DNA from: an archaeon
Lineage (GTDB): Archaea; Thermoproteota; Nitrososphaeria; Nitrososphaerales; UBA183
Direction: 5' to 3'
Assembly: GCA_021788415.1 (NCBI GenBank)
Contig: JAJYKR010000001.1
Span: 372,001-436,000 of the forward strand
DNA: 64,000 bases
The notes beneath the pieces were generated by a model that made no database searches, was not told where the DNA came from, and saw only the letters and a list, made by a program, of their open reading frames with translations. Every line of letters begins with the position of its first letter. The first letter of the stretch is position 1. This document shows, in pieces, positions 44,280 through 52,043 of this stretch. A program made the translations under genes and the position numbers.

Positions 44280-44621
44280 CTACTTCGCGAGCTTGATCTC
44301 TATGGAGGAGACGTTGCTCATGCCACCGGTCATGGTGCTCTTGACCTGCTCCGTGTTGATGGCGATGTTCTGCACACGGACGTCTGTGGCGAACCTCTTC
44401 GTCAGCACCTGGGCCACGTCGACCGCCCGCGAGATCGCTCTTCCTCGAGCTTTCACGGTGACCGGGTTGGACCCATTGTTGATCTGCGTCAGGACGGCAA
44501 GAACGTAGTTCAAGCCACCGAACGAAGGGTGTACCTTCTATTCGTTTGTGGGCTTCTTGCCGACGTAGATCGTGTTTGGTTCGCGTGGTTGCATTTCTTC
44601 GTGTTCTGGTTGGTTGGCCAT
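44280..44621 (-). CDS. albA: Chromatin protein Alba, gene split by a 33-nt BHB-type intron
   Basis: Alba coats DNA and RNA in archaea. Exon 1 (44621-44546) encodes 25 residues ending NTIYVGKKPT plus the first base of the next codon. A 33-nt insert with an in-frame TAG follows, then exon 2 (44512-44280) continues with NYVLAVLTQINNG. Joining A|TG creates Met and the conserved Alba run KKPTMNYVLAV; the spliced protein has 102 residues. ARGRAISRAVDVAQVL in exon 2 is the Alba core. A TATA-like element is 24-32 bases before ATG 44621, supporting that start. Without splicing only a TTG-started fragment lacking strand 1 could be made. Confidence 0.93.
44513..44545 (-). other. Predicted archaeal pre-mRNA intron (BHB) in alba
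   Basis: On the minus strand, exon CCAC pairs with intron GTGG as the 4-bp central helix. Bulges AAA and CTT are each 3 nt, and the intron folds as CGAA…TTCG plus GAAGG-TACAC-CCTTC. The flanking exons can pair further out (CGGCAAGAA with TTCTTGCCG). Cutting after the second base of each bulge removes 33 nt, including TAG, and rebuilds the Alba frame. Confidence 0.9.
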
Positions 44622-44644
44622 TGGACTCGATGTCTTTCACGGCC

Positions 44645-44653
44645 TATTTATCC
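44645..44653 (-). promoter_or_regulatory. TATA-like element of alba
   Basis: Reading out on the minus strand as ggataaata, it ends 24 bases before the ATG at 44621. It supports a leaderless transcript that includes exon 1. Confidence 0.55.
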
Positions 44654-44782
44654 GCTATGAATGAAAGGTCTATCTCAAGCCCCGGCGTCGACCCGAAGCC
44701 GGGATCAGGCTCCGCCCTGGCCCGGGAGGGGGTGAGCCCGGGGCCGGCCTCCGCCCCGTCGGACGAGGGTCCCGGCGCTAAG

Positions 44783-44790
44783 TTTAATCC
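44783..44790 (+). promoter_or_regulatory. TATA-like element of sucCD
   Basis: The tttaatcc patch is 23-30 bases before the ATG of sucC at 44813 and is the only A/T-rich stretch nearby. Confidence 0.5.
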
Positions 44791-44812
44791 CCATGTCATC
44801 GGCGCGCCTGCT

Positions 44813-45910
44813 ATGCGCCTATACGAGTATCAGGCGAAGGAGCTCTTCAGGGAGTACGGCCTCCCGGTCCCCCTGTCCGTCCTTGCCAGGGACCCGGCCG
44901 AGGTGAAGGGGGCCTTCGCGTCGCTAAAGCCCCCGGTCGCCGTGAAGTCGCAGGTCCTGGCGGGGGGGAGGGGGAAGGCAGGGGGCATCGCACTGGTGGA
45001 CGGGCCGGACAAGGCCGAGGCCGAGGCGAAGAGGATCTTCGCGCTCCCCATCGGAGGGGAGAGGCCCGCCGCGCTGCTGGTCGAGGAAGCTTACCCTCAC
45101 GACTCTGAGATGTACCTCTCGGTGACCCTCGACAGGGGGGAGAGGTCCTTCGTGGCCATCGCGGCCAGCGCGGGAGGGATCGAGGTGGAGTCCCTCTCCG
45201 GCAAGGTGGTGCGCAGGGTCCCGGTCGACGGCATCGACGAGAAGTTCGCGAAGGACGTCGCCTCGGAGCTGAAGCTCCAGGGTGCCCAGGCCGCCCAGTT
45301 CGCCAAGATACTGCTTTCGCTCGAGCGCCTCGCGAGGGAGAAGGAGTGCGAGCTCGCCGAGATCAACCCCGTCGCCGTGGGGAAGGACGGGACCCTCCTC
45401 CCACTGGACGCCAAGGTGATCGTCGACGACAACGCCCTCTTCCGCCACCCAGAGTTCTCCAAGCTCCACCCCGAGGACGAGTTCGAGGGGGAGGCGTCGC
45501 GCCAGGGCTTCGCCTTCGTCAGGCTGGACGGGGACGTCGCCGTGGTGGGGAACGGGGCCGGGCTGGTCCTTTCGACCCTCGACCTGGTCGGGGACGCGGG
45601 AGGGAAGCCCGCATGCTTCCTGGACCTGGGCGGGGGGGCACAGCAGGACAGGGTCGAGGCGGCGATCCGACTGGTCAACAGGCTCCCAGGGGCGAGCAGG
45701 ATACTGGTCAACATCTACGGGGGGATCACCCGCAGCACCGACGTCGCCGCCGGGATCAAGGCCGTGATATCCGAGGGGGGGATGAAGCCCATCTACGCCA
45801 GGGTCAGCGGCGCCGAGGAGGAGGCAGCCCGCCAGATGCTGGCGGGGACGGCGGTCAGGATGTACAAGACCGCCCCGGAGGCGGTGGCAGCGGTGGTGAA
45901 AGGGGCATGA
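44813..45910 (+). CDS. sucC: Succinyl-CoA synthetase beta subunit
   Basis: With SucD it interconverts succinyl-CoA and succinate while forming ATP or GTP, in the TCA cycle or a carbon-fixation cycle. The 365-residue protein has the ATP-grasp N-terminal domain (MRLYEYQAKELFREYGLPVP, VKSQVLAGGRGKAGG) and the C-terminal CoA-ligase domain (DLGGGAQQDRVEAA…NIYGGITR). A longer frame upstream is ignored because a TATA-like element lies just before ATG 44813. The stop overlaps the sucD start by 4 bases. Confidence 0.96.
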   Translation: MRLYEYQAKELFREYGLPVPLSVLARDPAEVKGAFASLKPPVAVKSQVLAGGRGKAGGIALVDGPDKAEAEAKRIFALPIGGERPAALLVEEAYPHDSEMYLSVTLDRGERSFVAIAASAGGIEVESLSGKVVRRVPVDGIDEKFAKDVASELKLQGAQAAQFAKILLSLERLAREKECELAEINPVAVGKDGTLLPLDAKVIVDDNALFRHPEFSKLHPEDEFEGEASRQGFAFVRLDGDVAVVGNGAGLVLSTLDLVGDAGGKPACFLDLGGGAQQDRVEAAIRLVNRLPGASRILVNIYGGITRSTDVAAGIKAVISEGGMKPIYARVSGAEEEAARQMLAGTAVRMYKTAPEAVAAVVKGA

Positions 45911-46779
45911 TTCTCCCCAGGAAAGGAGACCCAGTCGTCGTGCAGAACATGCCCGGGAGGTACGGGCGGCTCCACACCAGGCTGATGCTCGACTACGGGA
46001 CCAACGTCGCCGCGGGGGCGGCTCCGGGGAAGGGGGGCCAGTCGGTGGAAGGGGTCCCGGTCTACGACACCGTGGCCGAGGCCGTGGCCAAGACAGGCGC
46101 GAAGGCGTCCATCTGCTTCGTCCCGGCCGAGTACACCCTGGCGGCGGGGAAGGAGGCCCTCGACGCCGGCATCAAGCTGCTCGTGATAATCACGGAGCAC
46201 GTCCCTGTCAGGGACGAGCTCAGGCTGGTCCAGCTGGCCCAGGGCAAGGGGGCGTCCATCATAGGGCCCAACTGCCCCGGGATCATCATCCCCTCGCAGA
46301 AGGCCAAGCTCGGGATCATGCCAGCCCCGTCCTTCTCGCCGGGGAACGTCGCCCTCTACTCCAGGAGCGGCACCCTCACCTACGAGATCGCCGGGCAGCT
46401 GACGGCCGCCGGCTACGGCCAGTCCCTGGCGGTGGGGATCGGGGGGGACCCGGTCAACGGGACCACCTCCATCGAGTGGATGGACCACGTCCAGGGGATG
46501 GACGACACCGAGGCGGTGGTGATAGTGGGGGAGATAGGCGGGGACGCGGAGGAGCGCCTCGCCAGGCACATACAGAAGTCGGGGTACAAGAAGCCCATAG
46601 TCGGGTACATCGCCGGGAGGCACGCCCCCAAGGAGAAGAAGATGGGGCACGCCGGGGCGATAATCTACGGCGACTACGGCACCGCCGACTCGAAGATACG
46701 GGCGCTGACCGCGGCCGGGGTGAAGGTGGCGAAGACCCCCATGGAGGTCCCGGGGCTCGTCAGCCAGGCCCTGGGCTGA
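45907..46779 (+). CDS. sucD: Succinyl-CoA synthetase alpha subunit
   Basis: The 290-residue alpha subunit has the CoA-binding Rossmann domain (TRLMLDYGTNVAAGAAPGKGG), the IGPNCPGII segment and the phospho-histidine motif GHAGAIIYG with the active-site His. It is translationally coupled to sucC through ATGA. The N-terminal loop is slightly atypical (MPGRYGRLHTR) but keeps the family layout. Confidence 0.96.
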   Translation: MILPRKGDPVVVQNMPGRYGRLHTRLMLDYGTNVAAGAAPGKGGQSVEGVPVYDTVAEAVAKTGAKASICFVPAEYTLAAGKEALDAGIKLLVIITEHVPVRDELRLVQLAQGKGASIIGPNCPGIIIPSQKAKLGIMPAPSFSPGNVALYSRSGTLTYEIAGQLTAAGYGQSLAVGIGGDPVNGTTSIEWMDHVQGMDDTEAVVIVGEIGGDAEERLARHIQKSGYKKPIVGYIAGRHAPKEKKMGHAGAIIYGDYGTADSKIRALTAAGVKVAKTPMEVPGLVSQALG

Positions 46780-46834
46780 GCGGCCGCCCACCGAAAACTT
46801 ATAGTCGGGACTCGGAAGGCGGAGCGAAGTCGCC

Positions 46835-47002
46835 ATGCCCATAGCAGACGCCGCCAAGAAGCAGATAGCCCAGAAGAGGAGGCTCTTCCTCCAGGTCTGC
46901 CTGAGGTGCGGCGCCCGGAACCCCCTCAACGCCGACAGGTGCAGGAAGTGCAAGTCCTCGGACCTCAGGCTGAAGAACAGGTCCGTGGGGCTGAAGAAGT
47001 AG
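46835..47002 (+). CDS. rpl40e: Ribosomal protein eL40
   Basis: A 55-residue basic zinc protein of the large subunit, with CLRCGARNPLNADRCRKC (two CxxC pairs) and a K/R-rich tail. It stands alone without ubiquitin, as in archaea. The TATA-like acttatag (46797-46804) is about 31 bases before the ATG. Too short for many gene finders, but the family match is clear. Confidence 0.95.
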   Translation: MPIADAAKKQIAQKRRLFLQVCLRCGARNPLNADRCRKCKSSDLRLKNRSVGLKK

Positions 47003-47232
47003 CCGCGGCCCTCCGAGACACCGGCCGTCCCAAGGGTCCCCCCGGGGCAGCGTCCCCTCCATCGTCTCACCAGCGGCTGTGTCGCGTGTTTCACACCCCC
47101 CTCCGTCGCCAGGGTCGCCTGGGGCCGAGGATGGCCGCCCAGACCCTCCCCAGTGGCTAGGGTCGGCTCCAGCCTGGAGCGGGAGGGCGCTTCAAGGCCT
47201 TAAATGGCGTCCCCCTTCGGCGGAACTCGTCT

Positions 47233-48489
47233 TTGGCCGATATCATACTGGTGTTCGGCGTGGTCGCAGCCATAGTCTTCATGGGCTTCCTGGGGGAGCT
47301 CCTGTTCAGAAGGACCGGGGTCCCCTCGTTCCTCTTCCTCATACTCATAGGGGTCGTCCTGGGGCCAGGGTTCCACGTCTTCTCCGGGGCGGAGCTGAGC
47401 CCCGTCCTGGGGCTCTTCGCAGAGCTGACCCTGATGATGATACTCTTCTACAGCGGCATCCAGCTGAGGCTCAAGAGCCTGGCCCAGGGGGGCGGGAGGG
47501 GGGTGGCGCTGGTGGTCCTCTACTTCACCCTGGCCATGACGGGGATCACAGCCTTCGGGTTCTACATCATGCGGTGGGACCTGGTGGAGGCGATGATATT
47601 CGGTTCGATCATAGCCGGGCAGACGAGCACCCCGGTGGTGGTCCCTCTGGCGAGGTCCCTCAAGCTCCCGGCCGACACCGTCGCCCTGGTGACCACGGAG
47701 TCGGTGCTGAACTCCATCGTGGGGATCATCACTTTCCTCGCCCTGGTCCAGCTGTACGCCTCCCCGGTGGTGAGCTTCGCCATATCGCTGACCAAGATCG
47801 CCTCCACCTTCTCCATAGGGATAGTCCCCGCCGTGGCCTTCTCCTTCGTCTGGCTCTTCATCCTCGAGAGGGTCAAGGACCAGAGGTACACCTACGTCCT
47901 GATGCTCGGCATGATACTCGCGACCTACGCCGGGACCGAGGCTCTGGGCGGGAGCGGGGAGCTGGCCGTCTTCATCTTCGGGCTGATATTCGGCAACTAC
48001 AAGGTCCTGAACCTCCTCAGGACAAAGCAGGTGGACATCGACCCCCTGATGTCCAAGGTCTCGGGGATCCAGGAGGAGATATCGTTCCTGCTCAACACCC
48101 TCTTCTTCGTCTTCCTCGGGCTGAACTTCGACCTCGGCTTCCACAGCGTCTTCATGGGGGTCACGGTCGGGGTCCTCCTCACCACCGGGCTCCTGGGGGC
48201 GAGGTCGATCTCGGTGGTCGCGGCCACGGCCGGGGCGGAGACGTCCAAGAACAGGGCCGAGGTGATACTCCTGTCCGCCCAGGGGGTGACCCAGGCGACC
48301 CTGGCCATCCTCACCCTGAGCTACGGCCTCCCACTGGGGACCACCTTCCTGGGGCTGGTCTCCTACGTGATCATCTTCACCAACGTGGTCACGGTCATCG
48401 GGGCGGCGTGGATCAGGCACAGGTCCTCCTTCGGGTTCAGGGACTTCATGGCCTCGCTGCAGGCGGAGCCTCCGGGCCCGACCGGCTGA
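47233..48489 (+). CDS. Cation/proton antiporter (CPA family, Kef/NhaP-like)
   Basis: A membrane protein of 418 residues with 12-13 hydrophobic segments. It has the CPA fold pattern (GxLLFRRTGVPSFLFLILIGVVLGP, FAELTLMMILFYSGIQ, QTSTPVVVPLARSL) and lacks the soluble TrkA domain. It probably exchanges Na+ or K+ for H+; the ion cannot be told. The TTG start is 28-34 bases after a cttaaat element (47199-47205). A possible link with the H+-pyrophosphatase in pH homeostasis is inference. Confidence 0.85.
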   Translation: MADIILVFGVVAAIVFMGFLGELLFRRTGVPSFLFLILIGVVLGPGFHVFSGAELSPVLGLFAELTLMMILFYSGIQLRLKSLAQGGGRGVALVVLYFTLAMTGITAFGFYIMRWDLVEAMIFGSIIAGQTSTPVVVPLARSLKLPADTVALVTTESVLNSIVGIITFLALVQLYASPVVSFAISLTKIASTFSIGIVPAVAFSFVWLFILERVKDQRYTYVLMLGMILATYAGTEALGGSGELAVFIFGLIFGNYKVLNLLRTKQVDIDPLMSKVSGIQEEISFLLNTLFFVFLGLNFDLGFHSVFMGVTVGVLLTTGLLGARSISVVAATAGAETSKNRAEVILLSAQGVTQATLAILTLSYGLPLGTTFLGLVSYVIIFTNVVTVIGAAWIRHRSSFGFRDFMASLQAEPPGPTG

Positions 48490-48526
48490 AGCAAAGGCAA
48501 ATATCGGGTTCAGGGGCGGCACCGCC

Positions 48527-48604
48527 GGGCCCGTGGTCTAGTCTGGTTATGACGCCGCCCTCACATGGCGGAAATCCCCGGTCCGAGTCCGGGCGGGCCC
48601 ACCA
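48527..48604 (+). tRNA. tRNA-Val (CAC), CCA encoded
   Basis: Acceptor GGGCCCG/CGGGCCC, D-arm GTC…GAC, anticodon stem CCGCC/GGCGG with loop CTCACAT (anticodon CAC), variable AAATC, T-stem CCCGG/CCGGG, discriminator A at 48601 and encoded CCA at 48602-48604. All stems pair perfectly and there is no intron. The T-loop is TCCGAGT, with C instead of T at position 55, as in the tRNA-Cys of this window. A TATA-like aaatatc (48499-48505) lies about 22-28 bases upstream. Confidence 0.95.
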
Positions 48605-48625
48605 GCCCCAGAGCGTCTCCGGTGG

Positions 48626-50386
48626 TCAGGCTGCCATGCTCGGGGGCGCCGGCCTCCGCATCCGCCAGACCAGCAGCGCCCCCGCCGCCAGGGCCAGGGC
48701 CGCGGCCACGGCCAAGAGCGCGTCGTAGTTGTACCCGAAGTGCGCCTCCGCGGCAGCCGGGGCGGTCAGCCGCAGGGTCTCCGAGGCCCCCTTCCCTCCT
48801 CCCCCCCACCCGGAGAACACGAAGAGGAGGGACGACGGGCGGGCGGTGAGGGTCACCTCGGTCCCCACCGGCGCGTAGATCGTCGCCGAGCCCGAGGCGA
48901 CGGTCCCTGCGCTCCCTCCGTAGGAGTAGACGACCGTCCCCCCTCGGTCGGCTGTCACCGTCAGCCCCGGGTAGAACAGGGCTGTTTCGTTCACCGGGCC
49001 TTCCAGGGTCAGGGACGCGGAGGGGGCGCTCCCCGAGTAGGCCCCGGCCCCGGACCCAGACCACCCCTCGAACTCCCAGCCAGGGCTCGCCGTGGCCAGG
49101 AGGACCACGGTCCCCCCGGCGGGGAACCACCCGGGGGCCGGGCCTGCCGTCCCGCCGACCCCCTCGGTGCCGACGAAGTATTGCCGGTGGTAGACGAAGC
49201 TGAGGGTCTGCGAGGCCGCCGCCACGCCGCTGGTCGCGTTCCCCGTGACCCACCTCTCCCCGGCCACCGCGCCCGAGAGGGCCCCGGTGACGTTCCAAGC
49301 GCTCCCCAGGTCGACCAGGTAGGTGGAGCCTGCGGTGGTGAGGTTCGCGGTGAAGACGGACCCGCCCTGGACGTAGCTGAAGGCAGGGGGGGAGGGGAGG
49401 CCGCCTCCAAGGTAGGAGTATCCCACGGTCAGCTCCACCGTGGGCTGGCTCAGGGACCCCGTGACGAACGAGTAGGCGTCGCTGACCTCGACCGCCCCGT
49501 GGGATGTGAACCGGACGAGGGTGCTGGGGTCGGCGTAGAAGACAGGGCCGAAGGTGGCCGCATTGAAGAGGGTCGCCCGGGTGGAGCAGTTGGAGTCGGT
49601 GCACGCGAACTCGTCGATCCACATCCAGGCCGACTTCTGCGGGAGGGTCGTCGAGTAGGAGGTCGCCTGCTGGTTCTGGTAGTAGGGGCTCCCGTGGTAC
49701 CACTCGGTCATCAGCCCGGTGAAGTAGCCGTTGGAGTTCGCGGTACTCGACGGGGGCTGCACGAAGCTCGTCGCCCCCTCGGCGCTGTAGGTCTCCTGGG
49801 CGTAGGCGTGGGTGCTGTTGTCTACAGCCACCATCACCACCTCACCGGACTTGAAGTAGAGGTTGAGGGAGACCGAGTCGCCGGGGTGGACGGGGCCGCT
49901 GAACTTCTGGATCCCGCTCCCGGCCGCCGAGGGGTAGACCGACGCCCCGGAGGGGCCGTAGACCTCGTAGTTCATCCCGAACCCCTCCCCGGGGCTCCAG
50001 TCCCACGACACACCGACCTGGTACCAGTAGCCGGACGACGTGAGCCCGTTGAGGAGGTAGGCTGGGCCGGTCCCAGACACAGGGTCGACCTGGGGGACTG
50101 CGGTCACGTTGTAGAGCATCGAGTAGAACCCGGTGGTGAAGGTGAGGCCTAGCTGCTCGTCGTAGAGGGCCGAGGAAGAGGAAGGCGATGCGGGGAGGGC
50201 TGGCGCAGGGGAGAGGGGGGCGGAAGCTGCGGCCGGGGCCGGGGCGCCCCCGGGGGCCGGGGCCGTGGGGACCAGGGGAGGGGGGTGGGGCCGCGGCGCG
50301 ACGCGGAGGGGGACGGCCGAGGGGGTGACCAGCAGGGCGGCGAGGGCCAGGACCAGGGCCGCGCTGCGGCCGGTGTCTCTCCGCAA
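48626..50386 (-). CDS. Secreted, membrane-anchored protein with InlB-like repeats
   Basis: The TTG at 50386 gives 586 residues with a signal peptide (RRDTGRSAALVLALAALLVTPSAVP), a Pro/Ala linker, and a beta-rich domain (YDEQLGLTFTTGFYSMLYNVTAVPQVDP…) that faintly recalls thermopsin-like or lectin-like domains. Repeats with FEGWSGSG and FSGWGGGG follow, then a C-terminal helix (LLAVAAALALAAGALLVW) and a basic tail. The FxGWxG repeats match those of the adhesin at the window start. A TATA-like element near 50410-50420 on this strand fixes the start. No catalytic residues can be assigned. Confidence 0.7.
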   Translation of the reverse strand: MRRDTGRSAALVLALAALLVTPSAVPLRVAPRPHPPPLVPTAPAPGGAPAPAAASAPLSPAPALPASPSSSSALYDEQLGLTFTTGFYSMLYNVTAVPQVDPVSGTGPAYLLNGLTSSGYWYQVGVSWDWSPGEGFGMNYEVYGPSGASVYPSAAGSGIQKFSGPVHPGDSVSLNLYFKSGEVVMVAVDNSTHAYAQETYSAEGATSFVQPPSSTANSNGYFTGLMTEWYHGSPYYQNQQATSYSTTLPQKSAWMWIDEFACTDSNCSTRATLFNAATFGPVFYADPSTLVRFTSHGAVEVSDAYSFVTGSLSQPTVELTVGYSYLGGGLPSPPAFSYVQGGSVFTANLTTAGSTYLVDLGSAWNVTGALSGAVAGERWVTGNATSGVAAASQTLSFVYHRQYFVGTEGVGGTAGPAPGWFPAGGTVVLLATASPGWEFEGWSGSGAGAYSGSAPSASLTLEGPVNETALFYPGLTVTADRGGTVVYSYGGSAGTVASGSATIYAPVGTEVTLTARPSSLLFVFSGWGGGGKGASETLRLTAPAAAEAHFGYNYDALLAVAAALALAAGALLVWRMRRPAPPSMAA

Positions 50387-50427
50387 TCCAGCTTCACCGG
50401 GGATGACGCGCTGATAAGTGTGCGAGG

Positions 50428-50853
50428 CTATCTCGAAGCCTCGTCCCCGCGGGCCCGCTCGTAGGCTACCCGGGTCAGCAGGTCCGCCTCCCTGTTCTGC
50501 TCCCTCGGTATCCACTCGAACCTCACCGACCCGAACCCCCTCAGCAGGTCAGTGGCTTCCTTCAGCTTGCCGACGTACATCCCTCCCTTGACCTTCCACC
50601 CCTCGGCCATCTGGCCGACCAGGAGCTTCGAGTCGGACCTGACCAGCACGTCCCCGGCGAGCCCCAGCGCCTTCAGCCTCTTCAGGGCCTCGGCGAGGGC
50701 CGTGTACTCCGCGAAGTTGCTGGTCACGCCGCGGCCGGCGAGCCCCGAGCCCTCCCCCAGCTTCTTCCCCCCGTCGTAGATGAGGTAGCCGTAGGTCCCT
50801 GTCCCCGGGTTCCTTGGTTCGGCGAGCCCGTCGACGTACACCGTGACCGTCAA
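50428..50853 (-). CDS. rnhA: Ribonuclease HI-like protein
   Basis: RNase HI degrades RNA in RNA-DNA hybrids. The 141-residue protein has the four acidic catalytic residues in order: Asp8 (YVDG), Glu49 (NFAEY), Asp74 (RSDSK) and Asp124 (READ). Archaeal type 1 enzymes of this size are common. It follows the CBS gene by 9 bases on the same strand, so they are probably co-transcribed. Confidence 0.92.
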   Translation of the reverse strand: MTVTVYVDGLAEPRNPGTGTYGYLIYDGGKKLGEGSGLAGRGVTSNFAEYTALAEALKRLKALGLAGDVLVRSDSKLLVGQMAEGWKVKGGMYVGKLKEATDLLRGFGSVRFEWIPREQNREADLLTRVAYERARGDEASR

Positions 50854-50862
50854 CGGCCCACC

Positions 50863-51291
50863 TCAGAACCAGGGGGCCTGGAGGAGGCTTATCTGGGAAG
50901 AGACCTTGTCGACGTAGTCGTTCATGCGGGCCAGCATGGTCCTCGACGTGATGTAGCCTATCACCTGGTCGTGCTCCTTCACCAGGAGGCGCCTCACCCC
51001 GTGCTCGGACATCAGCTGCGACACGGCGGCCAGCCCCGCCCCTCCGTCGATGCTCAGCAGGTCCCTGGTCATCACATCGCCGAGGGTGACCTTCACCGGG
51101 TCGAGCCCCTCGGAGACCACCTTGGAGAGGATGTCCCACTCCGTCACTATCCCCCGGGGGCTGGCGGCGGATCCCACCAGGACGAAGCCGCGCTTCCTCG
51201 CCTTCATGGCCTTGGCCGCGTCCATGACTGTGCTCTCCTCTGTGAGCGACAGGAACTCCTTCTCCACTATGTCCCTGGCGTATAGAACCAT
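50863..51291 (-). CDS. Protein with a pair of CBS domains
   Basis: The 142 residues make one Bateman module: two CBS motifs, with AAKAMKARKRGFVLVGSAASPRGIVTEWDIL and AAVSQLMSEHGVRRLLVKEHDQVIGYITSRTML. Such modules bind adenine nucleotides or S-adenosyl compounds and regulate partners. No effector domain is attached, so the partner is unknown. Confidence 0.9.
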   Translation of the reverse strand: MVLYARDIVEKEFLSLTEESTVMDAAKAMKARKRGFVLVGSAASPRGIVTEWDILSKVVSEGLDPVKVTLGDVMTRDLLSIDGGAGLAAVSQLMSEHGVRRLLVKEHDQVIGYITSRTMLARMNDYVDKVSSQISLLQAPWF

Positions 51292-51484
51292 GCGTCCTCG
51301 ACGGCCGGCGGCTCGATTAAGCCTTTGCCCTATCCGGGAGGACGGCCCAGGCGGGGGCGGCCCGGCGCACCCTCCGCGGGGTCACCCCGTGCGGGTGCCG
51401 AGCCTGGAGGAAATCAAAAATCAAAGCGGAGCGGCCGTCGTTGAAGACGAGCCGCCAATCCGGGACGAAGGCCCTTGGCGGACC

Positions 51485-51816
51485 TTACTCTCCCTGCTCT
51501 TCGCTCGCGCTTGTGGAGGCCTGGCCTTCAGCGCCAGACATGCCCTCAGACCCGCCAACGACCGCGCCGGTGGCGAACCTGTTGGCTACCTGGGTCACCT
51601 TGACCTTGCCCTGCCAGCCCTGCTTAGCGCCGGCCACGAAGATGACAAAACCGTCGATCTTCGCGATGCCGTCACCGCGTCTGCTGATTTCGGAAATAGT
51701 AACGTCGTACTCCTTCCCGACCTCAACAGGCTTTGGCTTGAAGGACCTGAAGCCGCCGCCGCTTCCGCCGCTGCTGCTTCGCCCATAGCCTCCTCGTCCG
51801 AAACTCGTCTTTTCAC
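51485..51816 (-). CDS. Small TRAM-domain RNA-binding protein (start out of frame)
   Basis: The frame ending at 51485 encodes a Gly/Arg/Ser-rich head (SFGRGGYGRSSSGG), then KPVEVGKEYDVTISEISRRGDGIAKIDGFVIFV, which is a TRAM domain, then an acidic tail ending EEQGE. TRAM proteins act as RNA chaperones in archaea. No start exists in this frame upstream of the domain. The ATG at 51818 and GTG at 51816 are both out of frame by one base just before the AAAA run. A one-base error there, or frameshifting, would join them. I treat it as a functional gene with a doubtful 5' end. Confidence 0.7.
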
Positions 51817-52012
51817 ATCCTAGCTGCGTTCGGTGCCGCTGAAAACTTGCTCCCTTTGGCGAGTTATTAAGGATGACTGCCTCGGATGTCAGGTTCGCGG
51901 CTGTCCCTCCGGGGGCGAACAGCGCCGGGCTGATTTGCCCCTCCCCCTGTGGGGATGGGAGACTTTCGCGTGCTCCCCCACATATCTGACTGAGCCTAGG
52001 AAAACAGAGGGT

Positions 52013-52033
52013 GGGAGGGCCTAGGGCCCTCCT
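52013..52033 (-). terminator. GC-rich hairpin downstream of the sedolisin gene
   Basis: GGGAGGGCC and GGCCCTCCT flank a 3-base loop, just past the stop of the minus-strand sedolisin gene at 52044. It could end or protect that transcript. Archaeal termination mostly depends on T-runs, so this is tentative. Confidence 0.35.
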
Positions 52034-52043
52034 CTCGAATCTG

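Noticed and set aside
44236..44640. 134-codon minus-strand frame spanning the alba region without a stop
   Set aside because: It is in a different frame from both alba exons and has no conserved sequence; it does not explain the split gene.
51833..52024. 63-codon plus-strand frame with several Cys
   Set aside because: Composition is that of random GC-rich DNA, it has no promoter of its own, and it covers the TRAM promoter and the terminator-like hairpin.
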